Below are positions 52,658-61,259 of a stretch of DNA of 61,860 nucleotides, piece by piece. The first letter of the stretch is position 1. Every line of letters begins with the position of its first letter. The notes beneath the pieces are model-generated. The model saw only the letters and a list, made by a program, of their open reading frames with translations. It did no database searches and was not told the DNA's origin. The position numbers and the translations under genes were made by a program. Origin of the DNA: Roseiarcus sp037446355 (GTDB lineage: Bacteria; Pseudomonadota; Alphaproteobacteria; Rhizobiales; Beijerinckiaceae); the NCBI GenBank assembly GCA_037446355.1, contig JBBIIT010000015.1, positions 1 through 61,860 of the forward strand. Reading direction: 5' to 3'.

Positions 52658-53734
52658 ATGTCCGTCAACGCCAACCTCGACCTCATCCTGCGACGTTTCG
52701 ACGAACTCGGCGACCGTCTCAGCCAGGGCGTCGCTGGCGTCGAATACGCCAAGCTCTCGCGCGAACTCGCCGATCTCGAGCCGATCGCGAATTCGATCCG
52801 AACTTTGCGGGCAAGGGAAGGCGAGAAGGCCGATCTCGTCGCCATGCTCGCCGAGCCCGGCCTCGACGCCGAAATGCGAGCGATGGCGCAAGCCGAACTC
52901 GCCGAGGCCGAGGTCGCGACCGCGGCCTTGGCCCAAGAAATCCGCGTCGCGCTTTTGCCCAAGGACGCCGCCGACGACAGCAACGTCATCCTGGAAGTGC
53001 GCGCAGGCACGGGCGGAGACGAGGCGGCTTTGTTCGCCGGCGATCTCTTCCGTATGTATGTCAAATACGCGGAGCGCCGAGGCTGGAAGATCGAAGTCAT
53101 GTCGGCGAGCGAGGGGACCTCGGGCGGGTACAAGGAAATCATCGCCGAGGTGATCGGCAAGGGCGCTTTCGCGCGGCTAAAGTTCGAGAGCGGCGTGCAT
53201 CGCGTGCAGCGCGTGCCGGCGACCGAGACGCAGGGGCGCATCCACACTTCGGCCGCCACCGTCGCGGTGATGCCTGAGGCTCAGGAAGTTGATTTCGAGA
53301 TCAACGAGGCCGATCTGAAGATCGATACGATGCGCTCCAGCGGCGCCGGCGGCCAGCACGTCAACAAGACGGAATCGGCTATCCGGATCACGCACATTCC
53401 GACCGGTGTCGTCGTGGCGATGCAGGAAGAGCGTTCGCAGCACCGCAACCGCGCCAAAGCGATGGCGTTGCTGCGCTCGCGCATTCTCGATGCGGAGCAG
53501 CAAAAGGCCGACCAAGAGCGCTCGCAAGCGCGGCGCGAGCAGGTGGGTTCCGGCGACCGCTCGCAGCGCATCCGAACCTACAATTTCCCGCAGGGGCGCA
53601 TGACCGACCACCGCATCAACCTGACGCTCTATTCGCTCGACCGACTGATGGAAGGCGACGGGCTCGACGAGGTGATCGACGCCCTCGCCGCCGAACGCCA
53701 GGCGCAATTGCTGGCGGAGCAGGCGGCGAATTGA
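52658..53734 (+). CDS. prfA: peptide chain release factor 1
   Basis: 358 residues, the normal RF1 size. The GGQ peptidyl-hydrolysis motif is at 231-233 in SSGAGGQHVNKTESAIRI. The conserved RAGTGGDEAALFAGDLFRMY is also present. The stop-codon recognition region contains VQRVPATETQGRIHTS (the PxT anticodon-like motif is PAT here, as in RF1). It terminates translation at UAA and UAG. Its stop overlaps the nadD start. The methyltransferase gene prmC, which usually follows prfA, is not present next to it. Confidence 0.96.
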   Translation: MSVNANLDLILRRFDELGDRLSQGVAGVEYAKLSRELADLEPIANSIRTLRAREGEKADLVAMLAEPGLDAEMRAMAQAELAEAEVATAALAQEIRVALLPKDAADDSNVILEVRAGTGGDEAALFAGDLFRMYVKYAERRGWKIEVMSASEGTSGGYKEIIAEVIGKGAFARLKFESGVHRVQRVPATETQGRIHTSAATVAVMPEAQEVDFEINEADLKIDTMRSSGAGGQHVNKTESAIRITHIPTGVVVAMQEERSQHRNRAKAMALLRSRILDAEQQKADQERSQARREQVGSGDRSQRIRTYNFPQGRMTDHRINLTLYSLDRLMEGDGLDEVIDALAAERQAQLLAEQAAN

Positions 53735-54438
53735 TGACAGAGCATTTCGCGACCGAAGGGCGCGATGGCGCGAGGAAGCCCTTCTCCGTCGAGCGGCGCG
53801 ATGTTACGCCCGGCGCCCTCGTGCGCCTGCCGCGCTTTTCGCCCGGACAAACGATCGGCCTGCTTGGCGGCTCGTTCAATCCCCCGCACGAGGGACATCG
53901 GCTGATCTCGCAAATCGCTCTCAAACGGCTGCGCCTCGATCGCCTGTGGTGGCTGGCGACGCCGGGCAATCCGCTTAAATCCTTGGCGGAACTCGCCGAA
54001 ATGCGGGCGCGTCTCGACGCGGCGCGCCGCCTGACGCACGACCCCCGGATCGCCGTCACCAGCTTCGAGGCCGAGATCGGCTCGCGCTACACTTACGACG
54101 CGCTGAGGTGGCTGCGCCGCCGCGCGCCGAAGGCTCGCTTCGTATGGATCATGGGCGCCGACAACCTCAGCCAGTTTCATCGTTGGCGCCATTGGCGCGA
54201 AATCGCCGAACTCGTGCCGATCCTCGTCATCGATCGCCCCGGCTCCACCTTGCGCGCGCTCGCCGCTCCGGCGGCCCATGCGCTTGCGCGCTATCGGCGC
54301 CCGGACCGCGAGGCGCGGGTGTTCGCACGTCTGAAAGCCCCTGCGTTTCTGTTCCTGCACGGGCCGCGTTCGAACCTTTCCTCGACCGCTTTGCGGCTTG
54401 CGCCGCCGCGGGGAAAATCGAACGGACGCGCGGCTTGA
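53734..54438 (+). CDS. nadD: nicotinate-nucleotide adenylyltransferase
   Basis: 234 residues. After a 40-residue leader the nucleotidyltransferase motif GLLGGSFNPPHEGH appears, then WWLATPGNPLKS, VWIMGADNLSQFHRW and the C-terminal SSTALR. It makes nicotinate adenine dinucleotide in NAD synthesis. The ATG at 53734 overlaps the prfA stop (TGATGA); a TTG one codon earlier is possible. It heads the nadD-rsfS-rlmH-envC-ctpA series common in Rhizobiales. Confidence 0.93.
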   Translation: MTEHFATEGRDGARKPFSVERRDVTPGALVRLPRFSPGQTIGLLGGSFNPPHEGHRLISQIALKRLRLDRLWWLATPGNPLKSLAELAEMRARLDAARRLTHDPRIAVTSFEAEIGSRYTYDALRWLRRRAPKARFVWIMGADNLSQFHRWRHWREIAELVPILVIDRPGSTLRALAAPAAHALARYRRPDREARVFARLKAPAFLFLHGPRSNLSSTALRLAPPRGKSNGRAA

Positions 54439-54599
54439 AAAGTTCCCGCTGAGGGCTCATGTTTTTCTGGCGGCCGGTCGAATCGACCGGCTCCAACTAG
54501 GAGAGGACGTCGCCCCTGACATCAGCGCGTAAAACCGAGGCTGCGCGGCCCAAACGCCGCCGCCCCATCGCTCCCGTCGACTCTCCCCTCGAAGGACGC

Positions 54600-54938
54600 A
54601 TGGCCAAGATGCTGATCGCCAGCCTCGAAGACGCCAAAGCCGAGGGCGTCGTCGCGATCGATCTTACCGGCAAGACCACCATCGCCGACTTGATGATTAT
54701 CGCCACCGGACGCTCGAACGTTCATGTCGGCGCGATCGCCGACCGCGTCGCGCGCGCCTGCCGCGAGGCGGATGCGAAAGTGCGGATCGAAGGTCTGCCG
54801 AATTGCGACTGGGTTCTGCTCGACGCCGGCGACGCGATCGTTCACGTATTCCGCCCCGAGGCGCGCCAGTTCTACAATCTCGAGAAAATGTGGGGCGCCG
54901 ACCGGCCGGACGAATCGACCGCCGCGCGCACAAGCTGA
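54600..54938 (+). CDS. rsfS: ribosomal silencing factor RsfS
   Basis: 112 residues covering the whole RsfS/Iojap domain: LIASLEDAKAEGVVAIDLTG, DLMIIATGRSNVHVGAIADR, CDWVLLDAGDAIVHVFRPEA and YNLEKMWG. It binds uL14 and keeps 50S subunits from joining 30S when nutrients are short. The ATG at 54600 has GAAGGA upstream. The frame is open further upstream without a good start codon, so a longer N-terminus from a rare start cannot be ruled out. Confidence 0.92.
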   Translation: MAKMLIASLEDAKAEGVVAIDLTGKTTIADLMIIATGRSNVHVGAIADRVARACREADAKVRIEGLPNCDWVLLDAGDAIVHVFRPEARQFYNLEKMWGADRPDESTAARTS

Positions 54939-54944
54939 ACGCGG

Positions 54945-55427
54945 TTGCGGCTCTCGATTCTCGCGGTCGGCCGAATGAAGGCGGGTCCGGAACGCGTTCT
55001 TCTCGATCGCTACGCCAAACGCCTCGCGGCGATCGCGCCCGGCCTCGGTTTTTCCCAGATCGAATGGCGCGAGGTTCCGGAGGGGCGCGCAGGCCGCGCC
55101 GAGGAGCGCAAAGCGGAGGAAGCGCGCGCGCTGCGCGCCGCCGCGCCGAAGGGCGCCAAAATCGTTGCGCTCGACGAACGCGGGGCGGCGCTGTCCTCCG
55201 CGCAATGGGCGGCCGAAATCGGCAAGGCGCGCGACGGCGCGGTTCCGGCTTACGCGGTGATTATCGGCGGACCCGACGGACTGGATGCCGATTTTCGGGT
55301 TTCCGCCCATGCCGTCCTCAGTTTCGGCGCGATGACCTGGCCGCACCAACTTGTGCGGGTCATGGTCGCCGAACAGCTTTATCGCGCCTTGTCGATTTTG
55401 GCCGGCCACCCCTATCATCGCGCGTGA
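54945..55427 (+). CDS. rlmH: 23S rRNA pseudouridine-1915 N3-methyltransferase RlmH
   Basis: 160 residues of the SPOUT family. Segments LSILAVGRMKAGPERVLLDR, the SAM-binding IIGGPDGLDADF, and the C-terminal FGAMTWPHQLVRVMVAEQLY with HPYHR are diagnostic. It methylates pseudouridine 1915 of 23S rRNA in the 70S ribosome. It uses a TTG start 6 bases after the rsfS stop. Length is normal. Confidence 0.95.
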   Translation: MRLSILAVGRMKAGPERVLLDRYAKRLAAIAPGLGFSQIEWREVPEGRAGRAEERKAEEARALRAAAPKGAKIVALDERGAALSSAQWAAEIGKARDGAVPAYAVIIGGPDGLDADFRVSAHAVLSFGAMTWPHQLVRVMVAEQLYRALSILAGHPYHRA

Positions 55428-55458
55428 GCGCCGCTTTATCGGCGGAATCGTGCGATCT

Positions 55459-56763
55459 ATGACCCCGATGGCGATTCGTCCGGCGATTGTGACCCTTGCC
55501 GCGCTGCTGGCCTTTGGCCCGGCGATGGCGACGGCGCGCGCCAATAGCGACGCGCCAGCCGCCAAGCCGGACGACCGTGACGCCAAGGCAATGCAATTGC
55601 GCGGCGTCGAGGACACGCTGAAGGCGTCCGAAGCGCAACGGCGCAAGATCGAAGCGGACGTCGAGGCGCTGAAACTCGACCGCACGCGCCTTACCGCCGC
55701 TTTGATCGAAACCACTTTGAAAGTGCAGGAAACCGAAGGCCAGCGCGCCGCCGCCACCGCCCGACTCGCGGAGCTGGACGCCAGCGCCAAGGCGCTCGAA
55801 GGCTCGCTCGAAGCGCGACGCGGCGTGATCGCCGACGTGTTGGCGGTGTTGCAACGCATGGGCCGCAATCCGCCGCCGGCCATCCTCGTCCGGCCCAAGG
55901 ACATGTCGGAAGCGGTGCGAGCGGCGATAGTGCTCGGCGCCGCCATTCCCGAACTTCGCGACGAGACGCAGGCCCTATCGCGCGACCTCGAGCGGCTCGC
56001 CGCGCTTAAGAGCTCCCTGGCCAAACAGCGCGACGATCTTGCCAGCGCGAGCGGGAAGCTCGTCCTGGAGAAGGCGCGTCTGGCCGACCTCATCAACGCG
56101 CGCCAGGATTCGCTCGGAATTGCGGAAAGCGCGCTCGCCGCCGAACGCAAGCGCGCCGAGGCGCTCGCCGGTCAGGCTGTCAGTCTCAAAGATTTGATCG
56201 CAAAGATGGAAGCCGAAATCGGCGCCGAGAAGGCGGGGGCCGAAGCCGCCGCCGCAGATGTCGCCGCTCGTGCGGCGGCGGCGCGCGGCGCCGATCCGGC
56301 GCGACTCAAGCCCGCTGTCGCCTTCGCCGACGCCAAGGGACAATTGAACTTCCCCGCCGCAGGAGAGATTTTGAAGACTTTCGGCGCGTCCGATGGATTT
56401 GGCGGCGCCGAGAAGGGAGTTTCGATGGCGACATCGCCCGGCGCCGCCGTTTCCACCCCGGTGGACGGCTGGGTAGTCTATGCGGGACCGTACCGCAGTT
56501 ACGGCCAACTCTTGATACTCAGCGCTGGCGGAGGCTACTATATGGTGTTGGCTGGTCTGGAGCGGATTCAGGTCGCCGTGGGGCAATTCGTGCTGGCCGG
56601 CGAGCCGATCGGCGTCATGGGCGATGGATCGGCGAGGACGGCCGCTGCGGCCGCTATTGGCGCCGCGCAACCCGTTCTCTATATCGAACTAAGGAAAAAT
56701 GACGTCGCGGTCGATCCGGGGCCGTGGTGGACAAAATCAAACATCGAAAAGGCGCGCGGATGA
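55459..56763 (+). CDS. EnvC-like murein hydrolase activator (M23/LytM family)
   Basis: 434 residues. A signal peptide (IRPAIVTLAALLAFGPAMATARA) is followed by a long coiled coil (about residues 35-290), very rich in Ala, Glu, Lys and Arg, and a LytM-like C-terminal domain (FPAAGEILKTFGASDGFGGA, GWVVYAGPYRSYGQLLILSA, GQFVLAGEPIGVMG). The zinc ligands of active M23 peptidases (HxxxD and HxH) are not seen: the first position lies in SMATSPGAAV and the HxH position reads GGYYMVLAG. It therefore acts as an activator of amidases at cell division rather than as an enzyme. The start is uncertain (GTG at 55450 or ATG at 55468 are options). Confidence 0.85.
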   Translation: MTPMAIRPAIVTLAALLAFGPAMATARANSDAPAAKPDDRDAKAMQLRGVEDTLKASEAQRRKIEADVEALKLDRTRLTAALIETTLKVQETEGQRAAATARLAELDASAKALEGSLEARRGVIADVLAVLQRMGRNPPPAILVRPKDMSEAVRAAIVLGAAIPELRDETQALSRDLERLAALKSSLAKQRDDLASASGKLVLEKARLADLINARQDSLGIAESALAAERKRAEALAGQAVSLKDLIAKMEAEIGAEKAGAEAAAADVAARAAAARGADPARLKPAVAFADAKGQLNFPAAGEILKTFGASDGFGGAEKGVSMATSPGAAVSTPVDGWVVYAGPYRSYGQLLILSAGGGYYMVLAGLERIQVAVGQFVLAGEPIGVMGDGSARTAAAAAIGAAQPVLYIELRKNDVAVDPGPWWTKSNIEKARG

Positions 56764-58145
56764 TTCGCAAGGTTTCCTATTTGGCGTTGGGCCTCGCGCT
56801 TGGCGCCGGGTCCGCGGCGTTCGGACCGCAAGCGCTGTCTTATGTCGCGCCGCAAGCGTACGCGGCCGCCGCCGACACATATCGCCAACTCAATCTCTTC
56901 GGCGACGTTTTCGAGAAAATCCGCACCGACTACGTAGAGAAGCCCGACGAGGCCAAACTGATCGAGGCCGCCATCAACGGCATGCTGTCCTCGCTCGATC
57001 CCCATTCGAGCTACATGGACGCCAAGGCCTACCGCGACATGCAGGTGCAGACGAAGGGCGAGTTCGGCGGCCTCGGCATCGAAGTGACCGAGGAAGACGG
57101 CGCGATCAAGGTGGTCACTCCGATCGACGACACGCCAGCCTCGAAGGCCGGCATTCTTTCCGGCGATGTTATCGTCGGCATCGACGGCGACTCGACCCAA
57201 GGGATGACTCTCGACCAGGCGGTCGACAAGATGCGCGGGTCGATCAACTCGGCCGTGACCCTCAAGATCCTGCGCGGGGCGGCCAAGGAGCCGCGCGACT
57301 TCAAGCTCGTGCGCGACATTATCAAGGTGCAGTCGGTGCGCTCGCATGTCGAGGACGCCGACATCGCCTACATCCGCATCACGCAGTTCACGGAGCAGAC
57401 GGGCGACGGCCTGAAGGCGGCGATGGAGAAGTTCCGCGCCGAAATCCCCACGGACAAGTTCAAGGGCTATATTCTCGATCTGCGCAATAATCCCGGCGGC
57501 CTGCTCGACCAGTCGATCGAGGTCGTCAACGCGTTCGTCGACAAGGGTGAGATCGTTTCGACGCGAGGGCGCAATCCGGATGACGCGCAGCGTTTCAACG
57601 CACGCCCCGGCGGCGATCTTTCCGGCGGCAAACCGCTCGTTGTGCTCGTCAATGGCGGATCAGCCTCGGCTTCCGAAATCGTCGCGGGCGCGTTGCAGGA
57701 CCACAAACGGGCGACGTTGATCGGCACCCGCTCGTTCGGCAAAGGATCGGTGCAGACCATCATGCCGCTCGGCGAGAACGGCGCGCTGCGCCTGACGACC
57801 GCGCGTTATTACACGCCTTCGGGCCGCTCGATTCAGGCCAAGGGCATTGATCCCGACATCCAGATTCTCGAGGATGTACCCGCCGATCTCAAGGGCAAGG
57901 ACGACACCAAGGGCGAGGCCTCTCTCAAGGGCCACTTGAAGAACGGCGAGGACGAGAAGACAGGTTCGCAGGCCTATGTGCCGCCCGATCCGAAGAACGA
58001 CAAGCAACTGATCGCGGCCGTCGATCTGTTGCATGGCGTCAAGCACGCCGCCGCGGCGCCGAGCGAAGCTCCGAAGGATGCGCCGGCGACGGCCGAGACG
58101 CCCAAATCGGCGACGGCGAGCCCCGACACCGCGAAGCCGAATTGA
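56760..58145 (+). CDS. ctpA: C-terminal processing peptidase, S41 family
   Basis: 461 residues. A signal sequence (VSYLALGLALGAGSAAFG), a PDZ domain (GLGIEVTEEDGAIKVVTPID, ASKAGILSGDVIVGIDG) and the S41 catalytic core follow. The nucleophile Ser is in NGGSASASEIVAGALQDH and the catalytic Lys in RSFGKGSVQTIMPL. A C-terminal tail rich in Ala, Pro and Glu follows residue 430. It is a periplasmic tail-specific protease. It overlaps the envC-like stop by 4 bases. A paralogue follows immediately. Confidence 0.93.
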   Translation: MIRKVSYLALGLALGAGSAAFGPQALSYVAPQAYAAAADTYRQLNLFGDVFEKIRTDYVEKPDEAKLIEAAINGMLSSLDPHSSYMDAKAYRDMQVQTKGEFGGLGIEVTEEDGAIKVVTPIDDTPASKAGILSGDVIVGIDGDSTQGMTLDQAVDKMRGSINSAVTLKILRGAAKEPRDFKLVRDIIKVQSVRSHVEDADIAYIRITQFTEQTGDGLKAAMEKFRAEIPTDKFKGYILDLRNNPGGLLDQSIEVVNAFVDKGEIVSTRGRNPDDAQRFNARPGGDLSGGKPLVVLVNGGSASASEIVAGALQDHKRATLIGTRSFGKGSVQTIMPLGENGALRLTTARYYTPSGRSIQAKGIDPDIQILEDVPADLKGKDDTKGEASLKGHLKNGEDEKTGSQAYVPPDPKNDKQLIAAVDLLHGVKHAAAAPSEAPKDAPATAETPKSATASPDTAKPN

Positions 58146-58168
58146 AATCATTTAGGGACGCGAGCGCC

Positions 58169-59473
58169 ATGAAGCGCGCCTTATCTTATCTCGCGCTCGG
58201 CGCCGCCATGGGCGCCGCCGCCGTTCTGGCGGGCGGAGGCGTGCGCGCCGCCGTCACGCCCGGCGGCGTCGAGGGCCTCGCGCTGTTCAAGCTGGTGTTC
58301 GACAAGGCCCGCGAAACGGACGACTATGTCGAGGCGCCCGATCCAACCAAGATGGTCGAGGACGCGATCGCGGCGATGCTCGCGTCTCTTGATCCGCATT
58401 CCAACTATCTCAATCCGAAAGCCCTGAACGATTTTCAGGTGACGATGAAGGGCGAGGAGTTCGGCGGCCTCGGCCTCGAGGTGATGCAGGACGGCGGCCT
58501 CGTGCGTGTCGTCAGCCCGATCGACGAGACCCCCGCCGCGCGCGCCGGACTCATGTCGGGAGACCTGATCACCAAGATTGACGACACCCAGGTCCAGGGC
58601 CTGACGCTAAAGGAAGCTGTCGACCGGATGCGCGGTCCCGCCAAGACTCCGGTGCGCCTGACAATCACCCGCGGCGACGCGAAGGACGTCAAGGAATTTA
58701 CGATCGTTCGCGAAATCATCCACGTGCAGCCCGTGCGCTCGCACGTCGAGAGCGGCGACATCGGCTATATCCGGATCACGCAGTTCAACCAGCAGACCTT
58801 CGACGCGCTCAAGGTCGCGCTCGCCAAGTTCAAGGTTAGCCCAGGCGGCGACAAGCTCAAAGGCTATATTCTCGATCTGCGCAACAACCCCGGGGGATTG
58901 TTGACCCAGTCGATCCAGGTCGTCAACGCGTTCATCGACAAGGGCGAGATCGTTTCGACGCGCGGGCGCACCGCCGACCAGTATCAAGCGTATAACGCGC
59001 GCCCGGGCTATAATCTTTCCGACGGCAAGCCGGTGGTCGTGCTCATCAACGGCGGATCGGCTTCGGCCTCCGAAATCGTCTCGGGCGCTTTGCAAGATCT
59101 CAAACGGGCGACATTGATCGGCACGCGCTCGTTCGGCAAGGGTTCGGTTCAGACGGTGCTGCCGCTCGGCGAATACGGCGCCTTGAAATTGACCACGGCG
59201 CGCTACTTTACGCCAGCGGGTCGCTCGATACAGGCCAAGGGCATCGAGCCGGACTACCGGGTCGATGAAGTCATCCCGGACGATCTCAAGGGCAAGGTCG
59301 ACAGCCGCGGCGAAGCCTCGCTTGCCGGGCACCTCAAGAATGGCGATGACGAAAAGAAGGGTTCGGCGGCCTATGTGCCTCCGGACGCGAAAAACGATAC
59401 GCAGTTGATCGCGGCGGTGCAATTCCTGCACGGCAATCCGCCCGCCAAGCTCGGCGACGCCTCGGTGAAATGA
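58169..59473 (+). CDS. second S41-family C-terminal processing peptidase
   Basis: 434 residues, a clear paralogue of the preceding protein with the same order: signal sequence (LSYLALGAAMGAAAVLAGGG), PDZ (GLGLEVMQDGGLVRVVSPID) and catalytic core. Ser is in NGGSASASEIVSGALQDL and Lys in RSFGKGSVQTVLPLG. Many blocks are identical (SLDPHS, PVRSHVE, YIRITQF, GYILDLRNNPGGLL). It lacks the long Pro/Ala tail of its neighbour. It starts 23 bases after the first gene, so it is a tandem duplication in one operon. Both catalytic dyads look intact. Confidence 0.9.
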   Translation: MKRALSYLALGAAMGAAAVLAGGGVRAAVTPGGVEGLALFKLVFDKARETDDYVEAPDPTKMVEDAIAAMLASLDPHSNYLNPKALNDFQVTMKGEEFGGLGLEVMQDGGLVRVVSPIDETPAARAGLMSGDLITKIDDTQVQGLTLKEAVDRMRGPAKTPVRLTITRGDAKDVKEFTIVREIIHVQPVRSHVESGDIGYIRITQFNQQTFDALKVALAKFKVSPGGDKLKGYILDLRNNPGGLLTQSIQVVNAFIDKGEIVSTRGRTADQYQAYNARPGYNLSDGKPVVVLINGGSASASEIVSGALQDLKRATLIGTRSFGKGSVQTVLPLGEYGALKLTTARYFTPAGRSIQAKGIEPDYRVDEVIPDDLKGKVDSRGEASLAGHLKNGDDEKKGSAAYVPPDAKNDTQLIAAVQFLHGNPPAKLGDASVK

Positions 59474-59485
59474 CCCGATCCTCGC

Positions 59486-61054
59486 TCACGATTTGAGAAA
59501 CGCCTTCTCGAGAATTTGTCCATTGTCGAGTTCGAAGCCGGCGTGCGGGGCGAAGCCGCCCACGCGCTCATGGCGGGCGTCGAGCCAATCGGCGAAGACC
59601 GGGATGAGCGCGCCGCCTTCCTCGCGCAGAAGACGTTGCATTTCCCAGAGGTAAGGCTTGCGCTTGGCCTCGTCGACTTCGCCGCGCGCGTCGGCTAGCA
59701 GCTTCTCGAACTTGTCATCGCTCCAATGCGTCTCGTTGAAAGGCGCCCCGGCCGCATAAGCCATCGCGAGCATTTCCGTCACGCCACTGCAACCGCGCCA
59801 GTGGCCGACGACAAACGGTTGCTTGAGCCAGGTCGTGTCCCAATATCCGGCCTCGAGCGCCGTGACGACATCCGCGCGGACGCCGATCGACGCGGCGCCC
59901 ATCTGCACGGCTTGGGCGAACGTGACGGCGCCGGGCGCCACGAGTTCGCTTACGTTCAGAACGATCTTCGCGTCGGCGCGGCCCGATTTCTTCAAGTGAT
60001 AAGCGGCGCGTTCCGGATCGCGCCTTTGGGATCCCATTTCGGTGTTGAAATAGAGATTGTTGGGCGCGATGGGATGATCGGCGCCGATCGCGCCATAGCC
60101 GGCGTAAAGCGTCTTGACCATCTGATCGCGATCGAGCGCGTATTTCAGCGCGAGGCGAAAATCCGCGTTGTCGAAGGGCGCCTTGTCGACCTGCATCGCG
60201 GCGACGAAGTGGCGTGAACTCGTCGCACGGACGAGCTTGAACTGCGAACCGTTGTCTATCGCGGCGGCCACGCGCGAATCGACCCGATTGACGACGTCGA
60301 CCTGCCCCGCGCGCAACGCTTCGAGTCGGGAGATCGGATCGTTCAGGACCAGGATTTCGGCGCCGTCGAGATGGCCGCGACCCTCGCGGGCGTAGTCGGG
60401 ATTCCGTTTCAACACGACCCGCTCGCCGGGGTCGAAGCGTTCGAGACGGAATGCGCCGGTCCCCACGGGGCGCCGCCAATCCGTAAAACCGTCGGGAACC
60501 ATCGGCAGACGCGGATCGTCGAGACCGATCGGGAAATCCGCGTCCGGCGCGGCCAGCGAAATCGCAATCTGATATTTGTCGATCTTCTTGATCTCGACGA
60601 CCGAGGCGAGCGTGCGGCAGGCCGAAGGGAAGTCCGAGCCGCGCCGCGCGTTCAGCGAGAAAATCGCATCGGTGGCGGTGAATTCCCGCCCGTTCGTGAA
60701 TTTGATCCCTTTGCGCAGGTTGAAGATCCAGTCCCGCGCGCCATTCTTGGCCTCGAAACTCGCCGCCAACCCCGGCTTGGGCCGGCCGTCCGGGCCGGCC
60801 TCCACCAGGACGCCGTAGAGCGCCCTTGCGACGACGACGGTCACCGTATCGGCGAAGGCGCCGGGATCGAGGGTGTCGCTTGTCCAACCCCCCGCGAGCC
60901 CCAACCTGAGAACGCCGCCCTTCCTGGGCGTTTCGCTCGCCGCAAGGGCCGGCCCGCCAATGAATGCCGCGACCAAGCCGCCGGCGAGCAGCTCGCGCCG
61001 TCGCAATTCGATTGGGCCCTCGCCCGCATTCGGTCTGATCGCCGCGCCTTTCAT
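59486..61054 (-). CDS. peptide-type ABC substrate-binding protein (SBP_bac_5)
   Basis: 522 residues. The N-terminal RRRELLAGGLVAAFIGGPAL resembles a twin-arginine signal, with cleavage near ALA. Family-5 features include GGVLRLGLAGGWTSDTLDPG, LAASFEAKNGARDWIFNLR, KGIKFTNGREFTATDAIFSL, and FRLALKYALDRDQMVKTLYA. It would bind peptides or similar solutes in the periplasm. No permease or ATPase genes are next to it, so it is an orphan receptor or serves a transporter elsewhere. It converges on the S41 gene with only 12 bases between stops. Confidence 0.9.
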   Translation of the reverse strand: MKGAAIRPNAGEGPIELRRRELLAGGLVAAFIGGPALAASETPRKGGVLRLGLAGGWTSDTLDPGAFADTVTVVVARALYGVLVEAGPDGRPKPGLAASFEAKNGARDWIFNLRKGIKFTNGREFTATDAIFSLNARRGSDFPSACRTLASVVEIKKIDKYQIAISLAAPDADFPIGLDDPRLPMVPDGFTDWRRPVGTGAFRLERFDPGERVVLKRNPDYAREGRGHLDGAEILVLNDPISRLEALRAGQVDVVNRVDSRVAAAIDNGSQFKLVRATSSRHFVAAMQVDKAPFDNADFRLALKYALDRDQMVKTLYAGYGAIGADHPIAPNNLYFNTEMGSQRRDPERAAYHLKKSGRADAKIVLNVSELVAPGAVTFAQAVQMGAASIGVRADVVTALEAGYWDTTWLKQPFVVGHWRGCSGVTEMLAMAYAAGAPFNETHWSDDKFEKLLADARGEVDEAKRKPYLWEMQRLLREEGGALIPVFADWLDARHERVGGFAPHAGFELDNGQILEKAFLKS

Positions 61055-61259
61055 CGACTTTCCGCCGTCCTTTTTTGGGCCCCGAAGCGGTAAGCGTTGA
61101 GGGCCCAAATGCAATATAGCACTCGCCCGACGCCGTATTGTTGTTGCGTTGCGGCGTCGCCGGCAAGGGCCGCGTTGACTTGCGCGGAGGCCACGATTAG
61201 GGCTTTGCCGCGCGAAGGCTGGGAACCGCCGCCAGCGGCCAATCGGAGCTTTGACCGAG

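Noticed and set aside
54522..56150. 542-codon minus-strand frame across rsfS, rlmH and the envC-like gene
   Set aside because: All three plus-strand genes are conserved and the frame shows no domain.
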